Below are positions 20,898-35,000 of a DNA stretch of 64,000 nt, piece by piece. The number at the start of each line of letters is the position of its first letter. Within the stretch, counting starts at the first letter, position 1. Where the stretch lies: contig JABWDB010000005.1 in the NCBI GenBank assembly GCA_019614645.1, forward strand, positions 3,690,001-3,754,000, read 5' to 3'. The notes beneath the pieces are model-generated. The model worked only from the letters and a program-made list of their open reading frames with translations. It had not been told where the DNA came from and made no database searches. A program made the translations under genes and the position numbers. This DNA comes from Stratiolaelaps scimitus (taxonomy: Eukaryota > Arthropoda > Arachnida > Mesostigmata > Laelapidae).

Positions 20898-23800
20898 TTA
20901 TCTATCGATGTCGTATCGCTGTTGATACAGTGTCGTCTCAGTCAGTGTATCAATCAGCCGCGATGGCGACTCATCGATCGGCGTGCAAGAACAGTGCTTT
21001 AGTGCCACCATGTCTATGAACGTGAAGTAGCTTCCCACTTATTTGTAGCTGTTGTGCTGTTCTGTTATGACTTCGCCCGTTTTCGTTGTTCTGCCTGCCC
21101 TGCTGATTCTGACAGATTTGCAATCAGCCCACAAGTATGATATATATCTTAAAGCCTTTGTATTCCTTTCCATTTGCCTAAAAACAACTCGCTGACTCGT
21201 TTTCCTGAAATCGAACAAATTTTCAATCGTTTTCAGCAATTTTTGCTTGTCAACAGTTTGAAACGCCCCACCTCAAGACACTCGGAAGATGTACGACATG
21301 AGCTTCACCAGCAAACGAATTTCGGTCGACGGACCGAACGTCACTTGGACAAAAATCAACGTTGTGTCTCGGTGCCGCTGCCTGGCAGTTGTTGCCCGGC
21401 CTATGCGACACGCCGAGCTGAGCAACTCACAGGTGGGGCGATTGATGCCGACGAAAAGTGCAATTTTGACCAAAAAAAAAACAAACAACAACAACTAATT
21501 GTCAAATTGCAATTCCGGCTAAACGGCGGGCGTCATGAAGGAGGCGTTGATCCAAAATCAATGTCGTATCGTGGACGTTTTTCTCGACGCGGTTGTGGGA
21601 AATCTACAGACGCGTGCTCGTGACTCGCCTTACACAACGACAGCATACTCGATTATTTTTCAAAGTGAAATGCGAGTGACTTTGCAGGTGTGCCGCGACC
21701 ATTTTGCGGTTCGCCACTGTGTGTCTAACTACCAAATGATCATTCACATTGTAGTGCGTTGCTGGGAACCCACGAGGTGGTGCAGAATGCCCGCTTATGG
21801 GAACTACTTGGCACAAACCGTCTGACTTTTCATTTTTCGATGCATTTTCAATCCAACACAAGTCAAAGACAAATTTACCCTTGATCTCAATAATATATAT
21901 ATATATATATATACTAATTAGAGAATGAGATAGCCCCTTGAAAATTGTGCCATGAACTTCCTGATATACATCTGAACTGGCGTACCGGGCTCATAGGATT
22001 AAATAAGTAGCATAAATTTGGAAGTGTTTCCGTTCGACTCCGGGATCAATGTTTCGTGAGTATCGTCGGAGTAGATTTGTACTCGGCTGGTTCAGATGCA
22101 ATGTTTAGCAATTCCAGTCCTCGTCTCTCATGCAGCGATGTTTGGCATCGCCCGGAGCTCTCTCGTTCTCCCTCTCTAGTGCATTTATCTCTATTTATCT
22201 CTGATATTTAGAGCCTTTTCCGTGCCGATTTCATAGATAGCCAACTGGGGTTATATTACAATGAACCATAGACACATATCCGTCTCGATGGTATGGTGTA
22301 TGCATTTGAAGATTCGAATTATACACATACACAATCTTGCAGTGTATTGATCTGTTCATTTGTATCATATGCCATATATGCGCTATGTATGTATATAATA
22401 TAGATTTTTATATTTGCCAGATATCATCATATACAATATATAGTCGATGTGCGTTGTCGATAAATCGACAATCCGTTGTTCTGCTCAGGAAAGTTCTGTT
22501 ATTGTCTTCACTTGTCTGCCTGCTCGCCCACTTTTCGGCTCCGTCCACGTCGGTGATCTTTGTCAATATCCGAACGGGTCAACATGGGAAATTTCGATCA
22601 CGGTCTCTATAAAAAAAAATCAACCGTACAATCACACCGTGCACACGTCCAGCACACAGTTGTCATCTCCATCAGAAAATGCATGTCTACTTGACAAAAT
22701 GATGATTAATTTACGTATTGCACTTGTAGACCCGCCTATTGCAGACAAGGTTGTTGAAAGTCGAACGTGTACTTCGATCACATTGACACATTATATTCCA
22801 TCTCTCTCTCGCCTAGTTTCTATGTTGCGCTATGTGATGATGGGACACTCGTTCAAATTGCCGAGAGACGAACGAGTCGCTACCCACAATGTCGTGGTGT
22901 GCTGCTCGATATACGGCGCGCTGAGCGTATTATCATATTATGCTTGCTCAGCAAGCGTTTCTGTAGCTGCTCTTTGTTGAGCAGTTATACGCTGATACTA
23001 AGGCACACCTCCCACTTTGGTTAGCGTATTCGTATGCAACAACGTATATATATATATATATATATATATTATTAGAATCTATTTCTATCTCATGTACGAC
23101 GACTGAGTCCCTACCTCAATGATGATTTGATTTTGAGTTCAAAATATTCATCGTTACCTCTACTGAAACTACAATAATATACTCCGGTGCCATGATTACT
23201 GAACATCCGATTTGCATAGAACGACACGTCTAGCGCATTAAGTTTTCATTGAATGGGTTCGTATGAACAGCTAATAATGGGGGACACATTTCCCTCTACG
23301 GCAGTGTACTAGAATCATAGTATTTCAATTTCAATTCAACTCAAGAGCACACTTACATTAAAGCCAAAGGAGACGTGGTAAACGTTTGTGTCGCGGAACA
23401 ATATCGAATTAAACGTGTGCCCGATCATCCTGAGCTCCTCATTGTTTTAACATTTCATCGCTCTATGTCCCCCTCTAATCTTCCTGGCGGGTACATTACT
23501 TCATAATAACAATCGAAGAACATAAATATACTCGTAGTATAGAAGATCGACAATAGAGGAATATGTTAAAATACATATGAGTGTGTGGCCGGAATGGCCA
23601 CGACGTATTTTTGGGGGTACAATTGCGACCTCACACAATAGGGGGGGGGGTCGAACCGTTCTTGTTCGGACTCATCTCTCTCAGTGTTATTTCCTCTTTC
23701 AACACGTTTGGGTCCACGAATTCGACGATTGCACATCGTGAGTCGGTAAATCTCGAAGTGCTCTGGGTCAAAGTATGCTACGTTCAGCGTGAATCTATGT

Positions 23801-24388
23801 ACTGTTAATCTCAAAGAGGTTTTTTTTTCAACTCGTCTTGTATTTCTGTACAGTGCTATCCGGGAGGCCGGCGAATAGCCAGCTTCTTCTCATTCGCATG
23901 CCGTTCGTCGCATTGTGTTAATCTACGATTTCCAGGGTCGCTATATCGTTTATCGATGCACATCTGATACGTCTCTGATAGTGGGGTACAAGTGTTTGGC
24001 AGTAACTTAACGATGGTCGGCTGACGTAAGGCGACCATTACGAGAGGAGAAAATGCGCTGGTCCTCTCCAAAACGCCACTCTGCAATCGGGTTCAACAGA
24101 ACTGGATCGAATAGTATTCTATGCAGCACTTTGCTGGGCAACAGCAACATTTGCTAATAGCTTATCTTCGAAAGGCGTTGTGTAACATATCGTGTGATGT
24201 CTATGTGTGTATTTCAAATATAATCAGTTACTATTTGTACTATACGAGACTGCAATACCGCGAGACTCACATGCACAGCTCAATCTCATACTCATTAACA
24301 TACACGCACATAGCCACTATCACACAGCAGACAGACAAAACCTAAGACTCATACGGCCTACGCAGCGGTGAAGTAGTATGCAATATTG

Positions 24389-24420
<32 letters not shown>

Positions 24421-25899
24421 AAGCCCTTACACACCGTCGTCATCATCATTATCATTAATAATGATGAATAACAATAGCAGTAATTAACAGGGTAAGTGTC
24501 TGCAATAGTCGAGATGGAAGAACAGTTACCCATCACACTCATCTTATTTATATGGTGCATTTGGTGCTTACCTCGTTACCTCTTACTCGAGAGTCTCTAT
24601 CTCATTCGATCATTACTAATTCTCGGCGTAAATTCTCAAATCATTTCACATATACTACCTCTGCCTATCTTCTGGCCAAAAATCATCTGTACTGGACCCA
24701 TTGTAATACGCTCATATGTGGTACTAATCTAAAATTTAACGACTAATCAATGACGCTAGGATGATTCCGCGAGCGGCGGCAGCGGCTCCCGCCTCAACGA
24801 ATCACGTTCGGCGCTTGGCTAAAGAAGCAATCCCAATGATGCCTTCAGGACGCATCTGTGTCCCGCTATCTCGATTCCCTCGAAATTGTGATTCGGTGTC
24901 GAATTGCTGTTGAAATCGCCCTCGTTGTCGTTGTTTCTGCCGTCATCATCGTCGTCGTCGTCGTCCAGCAGTCTCTCCGCATAGGCGTGGATTCATTATT
25001 CATATGAAGATACACTTGAATCAATCAATATCTCTTTCCAGCCAATGCCGCCAATGAGAAAATAATAATAATAATAATAGCATTTGAACCCGAACTCGCT
25101 GCATGGCTAGACATTTGGTTAAACGTGAATCATTACTGTTTCTATGTTTTCTGTTCGCGCCGCGGCGTAAGCCTTGAACAGCGGACGTGCTCCGGACCGA
25201 TTCTGCAATATAGACTTTCGACTCGGTGAATCAGCGAGAACGCTTTGAGTATGTCGACCACGGCAGTGCTGTGAGCATTCGAGCGTCGTCTCGAGGCGAC
25301 AGATGGCGCTCGATTGTGGAATGACACTGTAATTATTGAACGTTTTACTTGTGTCATACACATGTTGTGCTTTGTCTGTCAGCGTTTTGTTTTTGGGTCG
25401 AATTTCGAACAAATCAACGTCGTCTCCTCTATCCGTTTTGAGTCCGTGTAAAGTGTTCCTATATGTCGGAGCTGTTGCGGTGCCGTTGGCGTTGGTGTCT
25501 CGCTCGTACGGGCAGCAGGGACGCCGCCGCTAGCACAGTCCATATGTACCCGAGTATGGGCCAGAATCAATTTGCTAGAAGTGGAACAATAGCAACGAAC
25601 ATGACTTCTACCTTGGCTCAGTGAATCGCGCTAACACCATGCTAAATGATATGTGCGACATGCGGCAATCAGTCCTCGCCGTCAAATCAGCGGGACCTGA
25701 CGCGCGCCTCAACAGATCCCATTTCCATGGAACGCTGGCGCCAGCACCATAGGCTGTTGTGTACGTTTGGTGCGGTCTACCATTGACGATTGGGTCATCG
25801 ACGTTCGACACATTACCAAAGGTGGTTCTGTGCGTATTCGGCGTTTGCCGGACGGGGGCGAACTCGACGTCGGCGGTAGGACGGCCCCTTGGGCATCGT
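18827..25899. other. Intergenic stretch between convergent Rpt6 and otopetrin genes
   Basis: I find no supported gene. (AT)n tracts lie at about 20510-20537, 20866-20893, 21892-21913, 23042-23070 and 24389-24415. There is a (AAT)n tract at 25063-25078 and a G10 tract at 23641-23650. A 177-codon ORF at 22447-22980 and a 149-codon ORF at 21174-21623 have no recognisable domain. The 3' part (about 25.1-25.9 kb) should hold the otopetrin 3'-untranslated region, but no clear AATAAA was found there. Confidence 0.4.
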
Positions 25900-28800
25900 C
25901 TAACCGCAGCGAGCTCGCGATCGCCGCCAGGCCTCAACGAGGAACACGCACGAGTGGAACCGATAGAAAATTACGAGTGGCGTCGTAACGCGCGCGACGA
26001 TCGCCCACGTCAACGGGCCGAACATCGATCGGGCAATCTCGTTGCCGAGGTAGTTCTGGTTGGTGAAACTCTCCATGAGCCAGAGTACGAGGTTCGCGAA
26101 AACCAGGAAGGTCACCACCTGCAGGCCCTTGCGGCAGTTCTTGCGGTCGGCCTGACGGGTGTCGAGTTCCTTTATATCAGCGACGTGATTTCAGGACAGA
26201 AGACAAACGAGTTGCCGAAAATTAGCAGGACAAAATTGTAAAGGGTAATTAGTTGTAATGAATATATATATATATATATATATGCAATGTATTATATATT
26301 GCCGGTCTTGGTGTCATTTAGAGTCACATCTTTTGTCAGGTACGAGTAAGGAAGAGAATAAGCAAAGGTGGCCCCGACAGGTCCTCATAGTAAAAAAAGG
26401 GGGGGGGAGGGACCTAAAGGTTAAGAGCTGAGGCCTGTCAGATAGGGGAACAGCTGAGGTTGAGCTCGAAAAAAAAAAGAATCACATCTTTTAGAATTAC
26501 ATCTATAATAGTATGCATAGATGATGAAGCCTCAAATCCTGCTGATGCAGAGAGCTTACCTGAACGAAAAGACTCTGAGTCATCGCGTGCACCAGCATCG
26601 CGCCGCCGTCGATGAGCAGCAGAGCGTGCGAAACTTCCTGAATATCAGCGACACCCGAAACGCACGCAAAGGCCGCGTAACTGAGTGTCGCCAGAACGCC
26701 AACCCGATGCAGTAGCCCAGCCAGCGGAGAACTGCACGAATGTCGGACGCTCAGCGGAGCTATCTGCACGAGTCCGAGAAGCGAAGCCGCCGCGGACAGT
26801 GCTTGGATTACCGCGTGTAGCACGCTGGTAGCCATAAACGTGTCAGCCTCGAGGCCTTCTTGACTCAGCACGAAGTACAGAATGAGCACGATGATGCCTG
26901 CCAAAGTTAAAACGAGATAAATGCGCCGGCGTCTTTAAAAATAGGGGAAATCGTTCGCCTGTTTGTCGAAACTTCTATGTGCAGAGGAGAACGCAGATTG
27001 ACAGGCATGTTATGGTGTGATAAATACTAATAATCTTATGGAGCCCTATTTGAGCTATACGCCCGATGCGACAGAATTTCCCAGCTAAAGTTAGTTATAA
27101 CGCGGCGAGTCGCCAAAGAACATGGGCCCCAGCGTTCTCGTGTTGCAATCCTACTTTACGCTCTCCTTTGCCCCTTCATAGTTATCCTGTTTTTTTCTTT
27201 TCTGTCTTTCGTGGCCGTCCGGAACGTTTCGTGTCATTCAAACACCAGCTTTCAATCCTGAACCCACTTATGATAGGCTCTTTCTCATCATGTGGATACC
27301 GGTTCCACTTTACACTGAATCCTCGCGGTCTCAGTCGCTTTTTTTCCAGTTCGAAATTAGTGAAGAAGACAAGGTCGGTTAGCCACAATTTCGGTCTCCA
27401 TATGCGATCGCTTAGCCAACTACTGCTAAAGAAACCGGCGAAACTATAAATCCGTCAAATTTTGAAATCCGTAGCGTTTTTCTTAGTGAAACTACATACG
27501 TTCAAAGGTGGCCGAAATTACTTATGTACCAACCTAATATATATATATATATACATTCATTTATATAAGGACCATACAACAACTGTACACCAATGCCTTA
27601 TGGGTTGTTGCATGATTACGGTACGATTACGTTTTGTTCACTGAACTTCAAAAGCGCCCCATCGTAGATAGCCGTCATTCGGCCATTCGCGCAACATACT
27701 TTTATGGATAAGAGAAGTCAAATACAAATAGAGTGTCAAATACAGAGTGTACAGCTTTTCGCAGCACTGGCAGCAGATTTACCAGAAGCGAGCACGAGTA
27801 GCCCAAGGAAGAGTCCCTTGGATCCGCCCTGGCAGTCGGCAGTGCGATCCCTTCCTCCACGATTTCTAAGGGTGTCGTATGAGCCTCCTGTAGATCCACT
27901 TGTCGGATAGCTGCTCACGGTGTACGATTGGCTGCAGCCTGTAACCGAGCAAAAACAAAGTCGACGCAAGCCAACCGTCGAAGGAAATGTGAGACGTATT
28001 TGGTAACTAGCATCTTGAGTACACCTACTTACATGGCACGGATCTCAGTACCCTACAGTGAGCCAAGCATGTTGTGGAGGGGAGCGGCACCGATCAAATG
28101 ACTCAGATCGAATAACTTGCATGTAACTGATCGACTGATACGCCTGAGAATTTGATCCACCCTTCGCAGTGGTCTCGATACAGCGTCACATCGTGGAAGT
28201 TCGATTTCATAGAGTTGTGACGCGCATACACACACACACACACGAACCTTGCTTTGTGCAGACACTGTGGTAGCTATCCCATACGACGTAGAGCACAGCG
28301 ATCGCTACGACACAGTACTGAGCGATAAATGGAGCAAGAAACGGTGCCGCACGCAGCCAAATGTGTCCCAGGGTGGAGTTGCGCAGGCATGCATCGAGGC
28401 TCAGGAACTTCTCTACCGAGGCCCCCTCATCCGGATCCCATAAACACTCCTTCGTTACTGCAAAGCGAAATTATATTGACACAAATAAAAAGCTCGATCG
28501 TTACATAACGACACAGCGTCCATTACACGAGTGAACAGCGATGCCACTTCTGAGAGAGCGCTTAGCGGTTTGTTTTAATTCGCGTCAATTTATGACGGCG
28601 CCGAATTCTACCTGTCCGTCTGTCCGACTGACATTGCGGTTAATACCTGTGGACCATTGACTTGTATGCCTTCTCACGTGCATGCTCGATTTGCTCGGAT
28701 CCAATCGACTACCATCGCTAGCATTTCCTTGTGAACGAAACCCAAATAGCCTGGGGATGGATGTGTTAGAATCACATTTCTGCTCGACGGTCAACAATGA

Positions 28801-31394
28801 AACTGGCGAACCAGGATCGCAAGCACTACTCACCGAAGACCCTATGATTACCGAATTTATCCACTGCGTGCTCCCTGTGAACAAAGTCCGTAGGTGGCCA
28901 CACGATATTAGCATCGTATATGCGATGCGCTCGAGTGACCGACTCTTGATAGACGCCCCATAGCACCAACCGAAACCAAACGGCCACATTGGTCGCTAAG
29001 AGATGCATCAAAGCCATGTGCCGAAGACAACCCAGGGTCTCCGAGGCCCGCTGGAATTACGTTTCACAGAAGAAGGCCCAAGAGAATATTCGTTGTTAAA
29101 AGGTGCACACACACACACACACACACATCCTCTAGTTCCTGTGTCTAGCAATACGCGATATGATTTGGGTGAAGGCGACACGGGTGAGGGGAATATATTC
29201 GAATGATCTGAACATTTCGCCCAAACGAGGCTACTAACACTGGTGATGTGGTTATCTGCGGGATCTTCGATCAGCTTGGTTCGGCAACAATCAACGACAA
29301 ATGCACGATGCAGAATTGCAGATCTCTATGAAGAAGTTAATTAATATTGTATATGTTATATATCTGGAATGATGTATTTGAGCAATACTTGTCTCGTTAA
29401 TGGACAATGCATGTACATTTACCTGAACATTAATGAATAGGAAGTGCATCTGCATAAAGGCGAACGCAGCGAGGAGAGCAGGCGCCGCAAGGTTAAGCGG
29501 GTCCGTACAGGGAGCATGCAGTGTAATCACACTGCTTAGCTCCAGGCCCACGCCAATTAACGTACCCAGGCCGAACACTGTAATAGCGCATATGATGTTG
29601 TCATATGTGTGCACAACACCCCGGCGACTTTGGTCCTAAATCTATAACATTTAATGTATTCCAAAGAAATGTAACAGTACCTAGCTGTTCCCGGATCGTG
29701 TATGTGTGATTTAGTCGACAGGATCGAGGTCAATGATTTATTAGCGGAGATCAAGCTCATCAAGGTCCGACAAGCTTTCTTTTATTCTTGTGACAATATA
29801 ACGAGCTTGGAGATAAAACTGGACAGTAAAAAGTAAAAATGATATCGATTGTTTCGGAAGACACAGATCATTTTGTTGAATCTCAACGAGGGGTGCCACA
29901 TTATTCATTTGTCCTATCGGTGTGTTCGCGTACAGGACCAATAGAGCAACCAACGGCTGGCCGGTCACACACGCACATAGAGATGGTTAGGTCCTGGGGC
30001 GTTAGGAGTTTTTCGCCGTCCGCTTCAGTGCGCCAGAAGGAACTCGCACATAAACTGATCACTGATCAACTGAACGACCTAGTAGTTATCCAGCAGTTTT
30101 TGCCGCTATACCACTCACCTAGCAGACCCACTCGTAGGTAACAGCTAACCTCTACGGGACAGGTGTAGTTCTTGCGGGTGCCAACACCACAGGTTGTCCC
30201 ACGGTACGTGGCCGTTGCCGTTTCGACATCGGACAGTGACGATGAGGATGACGTGGCTGAAGACGTCGGACTGCTAAAGGATGGACATTTGTCCAGGATT
30301 GACGACACGTAGATGAATAACAGGAATAGGCAGGATCCGCCGAGCAGAAACGCATACAGATAGCCCTGCGCAAATCGATGAAACGTGCAGTGTAAGGGAA
30401 TAATGTGACAATACGTCCGTCGCAGATGACTACTGCATCGAAATTATAAAGCAGCGGGCAGCATCTCCATGCACGGTAACGAGACTTTGCTTGGGAATAA
30501 TGACTTGATTTATACTAGAATCGTTCGTAATCGATTCGTTGTGTAGCGAGTTCATACAGCAAATGTGTCCGTCCCCTGGATGGTCTGGTGGTGAGCGTCT
30601 TAGACTACTAGACCGGAGGGACACGTGTGTGTTGGGTTCAAATCCACATAGATGGACAGTGATCAAAGGTAGAGGACATATCATTTATTGAAGTCGCGCA
30701 CGCGATAGAACATACGTGGAAGAATAACAGCGGCATCGTGTTTTCCATGACCTCGGTTAGCATCAGTGTGCACGTCACAATGACAACGAGCTGGCCGTAC
30801 AAACTCGACAGCAGGTTGCAGGTGTTCCATTTCAGGCGCCGGCGACTGCAAACAAACACAGATGATTCAAATCATTTGGCGATGATGAGATACAACTGAC
30901 TTATACCAACTTAGAAGATATCCGATAGTAGTTATGTGCCTATTGTGTAAGAGTGCAAGAACCTACAGAGATTTGCATGAGCGTCCCTTTAATACAACTA
31001 TTGACATTAGAAATATAGTTTGCCATGGCGTTTCGTACCATGGCGTGTATTGTCTCCGCACCGATATATTTCGTTCTTGTTGTTATTTTTATCCATGAGC
31101 TTCCGCACAACCGGGCAAACTTATTGCTGTTGCCAAAACATCTAGGCTTTATTACTATTATTATTATTACAAGTACTCGGTTAATTGGTGTAGTTCTTTT
31201 CGCTCTGACCCGTTTGTACTGACCCGAGCAATCCTCATGCCCGCCTCGTCAAGCACCCTTCAAGAAAGACTACGGAGGTCAACCTCAGTACCTCAATGCA
31301 TACGTAAATCTTCAACGATGACAGTGTGTCTGATTGCTTTCCAGCCAACGATACATCTAGTATAAATGCTACGTTAAACCAACGTATGTGTCTA

Positions 31395-31429
<35 letters not shown>

Positions 31430-32043
31430 TAATCCCACATGTACACGTTACCTGGCTGGCTTGTGGAGCGAGCTGTTGGCCGAGGCGAGGACGTCAGTGC
31501 TTTTGCGATGCACGCTCGAAGACATTGTCGGCTTCTCGAACGATGCCAACGGAGCGCCCGTTGCTGAAGCAGGCGGCGAACGCTTCGGCCCCCCGGCTCC
31601 TGACGAGGCGTTAGCTGGCGACGAGTTGACACCTGCCGGCCCACCAGGTGGCGGTGGCGGCGGGGGTGGGAATGCGGCTGGCATCTCAACGGAAGCCTGC
31701 AAGGGGCACCGACGGAACAGCGAACAGAGCAACAACAAGGGCAAAGAGCAAACATCAAACGACGCGAACGAGCGAACGATCGATCAGCGCCCTCTGTTCG
31801 GTGACCTGCCGTAGGGGCCGGCAAAGTGCTACTGACGGTGCTACCTTCGCGCAGTGCGGGAACGCAGTAGGGAGGCGATGGATTAGAAAGGAAGACAATC
31901 AGCTCGCCGACAAGTGGAGCTTAATGTCGGCTGTCAACGTCCGAGCATTTAGTTATCCATCCAATCATTGAAGCTACGCGAAGCTGGAGTCCAACGGGAC
32001 TACCCAAGCCTACTGGGATCTCTCAGATATATATATTTATATA

Positions 32044-32089
<46 letters not shown>

Positions 32090-35000
32090 GGGGAAGGAGG
32101 CTATGCGAGCAGCCAGAGTCTAGTGTAATTTTACGTTAGCCGAGTTAGCAGCTCCTCGGAGACGCGGGGAGACACACAAGCGGACCGCACTGCAGCACAG
32201 CACGCGTTCGTGTTACTCCGAAATGGTACAGTTATCAACCATTATATATACATATATATATTACGCGGTGGCGGCATACCGCCGTACACGCCGTTTAAGA
32301 AAGGGGGACACAGCAACCGCGTGAACATAAAGATCACCTTGGGCTAATACAGTCGCGATCTCTTCGTGGCTCAATATGAATAGCTCTTGGGGAGCTTCAT
32401 CGATCTATGTGGATGTGGTCTACATGTCTATATAATAGCACTGGAGATGAGTTGACTGGCTCTTGGACCCTTATGCCTGATATAGAATAGATGATAGTCC
32501 GTGGTACGAACCACTGGTGCCATAGGGACATAGCGGGCTCGTTTATGAATCAACAACAAATACACGAAGGGGAGGCACGAAGGTGAGAGATCGAATAGAG
32601 TTTATCGTCGACTTGGTTCATACTTATGTGAGCGAAACGAGACAATAGCGGGAGAATAGCAATTGCTGACGACGCATCTATCACTAGTTCACTAATTTTA
32701 ATTCAGGTATCCTCTAAAGTCCATCTAAAATCGAGACAGTATTGTCTATTATTGCCTGCAATGTACTGCACATTATATTTCACAGAACGGGAAAAATGCA
32801 GCAGCGTAACAATAGTTGTCCTGCCGTTTCTCTATGATCCCTCAAGGGAGACGAGTTGTTTTTTCTCTAATCATGTGCTTCTTCTTATTCCTCTTCTTCT
32901 TTTTCGGGTGTATTGTACCTGTTTTTTGAACGAATCAACCCAGCTGTAGGGCATGGGTGCTCACTACCCGCGAGGAGTGCGAGCGAGCGGCGCGGATAGC
33001 GGTTATGCGGGCGGCCGGGTACGAGGTCAGGCGAAACTATTTTGGTGCTGTTACGATGTTGCAGGCGACCAGTCGGTGAGTCATTGACGCACGCAATCAA
33101 GCGATTATTTGCACCGGGGCTATTAATTGCGGTGGCGGCGAACGTGTTCGGGAGACTTGCAGGTGACGTGCCTTGAACGATGCAGTGGGGGGTATTGGAG
33201 GGTTGGAGGGGGTCGCTTTGATTTCGACAGCAACGGAACCCCGAGATGGCAGGAGATCCCGACACCGTAAAGTAGCCGTTTGCGTCAACGAAAGAACTCG
33301 CTGAGTACGACTAGTATCTGTGGGCTACGTTGCTTGCCAGCGGCAATCGGTCAATCAATCAGGTTGCGGACTCTAGTGGAGATGGTGGTAGTGATCGATG
33401 CCGGCGGCTAGCAGATTGGTGTTTGTTAGGTAGAACCCACCTGGTGGGGCAGACGCTGGCGACGTTGGTGAGCTGCGGGCTGACCGGCGAGCAACGGGTT
33501 GCGAAGGTGTTCCCCCTCTGAGGGCGTTAGTTTCGGTTGCATCAGAGGCTTGCACGGAAGGCGTACAGCGTAGCGCAGGAATCACCTCGTCGGGTTAGTG
33601 CTATTGCAGACCGGGAGGGAGAGAGAGAGAGAGAGAGAGATAACGAAAGACATTCAAAGAAAGGAAGAAAGAAAGAGAGAGAGAGAAAGAGAAGCATTGG
33701 CGCCGGCGGCCGGAAGATGCACCCGTCGTCAGTAAGTAAAACATAAAGCGTAACGAAGTACAACCACCGGTATCTATACAAAACACAACAGCGGAAAGGG
33801 TCGTATGCGAGTGCTGTTGCTAGCAGGCGATTAATATTCGATGAAAATGCTCAAATATTATTATACTATGACAGTATAGCAGGCCGAGGAGGGACGAAGT
33901 TAACCTCTATTATAATTGTGTGTATATGAGTACACTGCCCCAATCAACCGCAGCCGTGTTTCGTTCGTGTTATGGAGGGGGGATGTGTAGCGAAGCTTGG
34001 GGAGGATTGTCTCGTGCAGCAGCAGCAGCAGCAATAGCAGCCTTTTAACTATATTTAGACAAAAGCATTCGCTAGTTGAACCAACCAATGGGACCGAGTG
34101 ATTGTGATTGACCACACCATGGTGCACCATAAACCATATGTGTTTGCATGTATATATATCTATCTATATATATATATATATTAGTGTGTGCTATAGTGTT
34201 GTTGATGTTATTATGTTCATCGCGCTGAGTGACCCTCCAGTTACTCAAGTTTGTTTATGATTAACAAATAAAGCAACCATAATTGCCGTCGTTGTCATCC
34301 GTACGCTTGTCCTACCCCCGTCGGCCGGTTAACAGCCTCAGTTCGCTGCCCTAATTCCCTTAAATCCATTTAGCATTTGTGTCCAACCATTCACCGCCCG
34401 CGTCTCATGCCGCGGCCCGTCACCTGCCTCCGGATGGCGTTGCCGTCGCCTCGTGTCGCTAGGTGCATTGTGTATCCCACAAAATCTTATGATGCTCGAC
34501 AGGGGTTATCGCATTCAACGATGTGTTACCGCACAATTGTCCCCAGCCAATTCGACCCGCTCCCTCCCATAATGATACCTGTTACTGTTAGTTGCAAAGG
34601 ACGCAATAGCATTGACGTGTACCCTTGCAGACATTGAGCGCTTATCGTTCGCGCAGCTTACCTCAAACCGTCTGCTGGCCACAATTTGTTTTATTTCAAC
34701 GCAATTCGTATACGTGCACATAATTTTTGCAAGGTTGAAGATAAGCGCGCGTTCGCATTCTGCTTGTTCTATTCGATTCGATCGACCTCGTTCGCGTTCG
34801 CTAGTCATTCGGTTCAATGCTGCCGCTTCCGTTTTTTCAGACGCGAATTGATTGAGGTCGACTTAGTCGAAGTATCGATCATCGAGCTGGGAATTGAGGG
34901 CGGTTAGAGTGTGAACATTCATTTGATTGGTACTCAGCAGAGGATCGTCCAAGCGATCTGTAAAATGGACCTGTCGCGTTTGCTTGATTGATTTAGAACG

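Noticed and set aside
21975..22050. tRNA-like A and B boxes with a CTCAT anticodon-like loop
   Set aside because: The acceptor and T-stems do not pair, so it is not a tRNA gene and I could not find other copies.
22447..22980. 177-codon plus ORF
   Set aside because: No recognisable domain, signal or splice partner. An overlapping shifted ORF of similar composition is also open, so chance is the simplest explanation.
27066..27449. 127-codon plus ORF and its minus shadow with an RSGRPRKT-like motif
   Set aside because: The short motif resembles a Tc1 DNA-binding region, but the rest does not match, and it lies inside an otopetrin intron. Too weak to call.
30066..30118. GAG|GTTAGC at 30150 as the donor of otopetrin exon 4
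   Set aside because: The family continues with YLRVG, and a stronger GTGAGT donor at 30119 keeps the frame, so the exon is extended to 30119.
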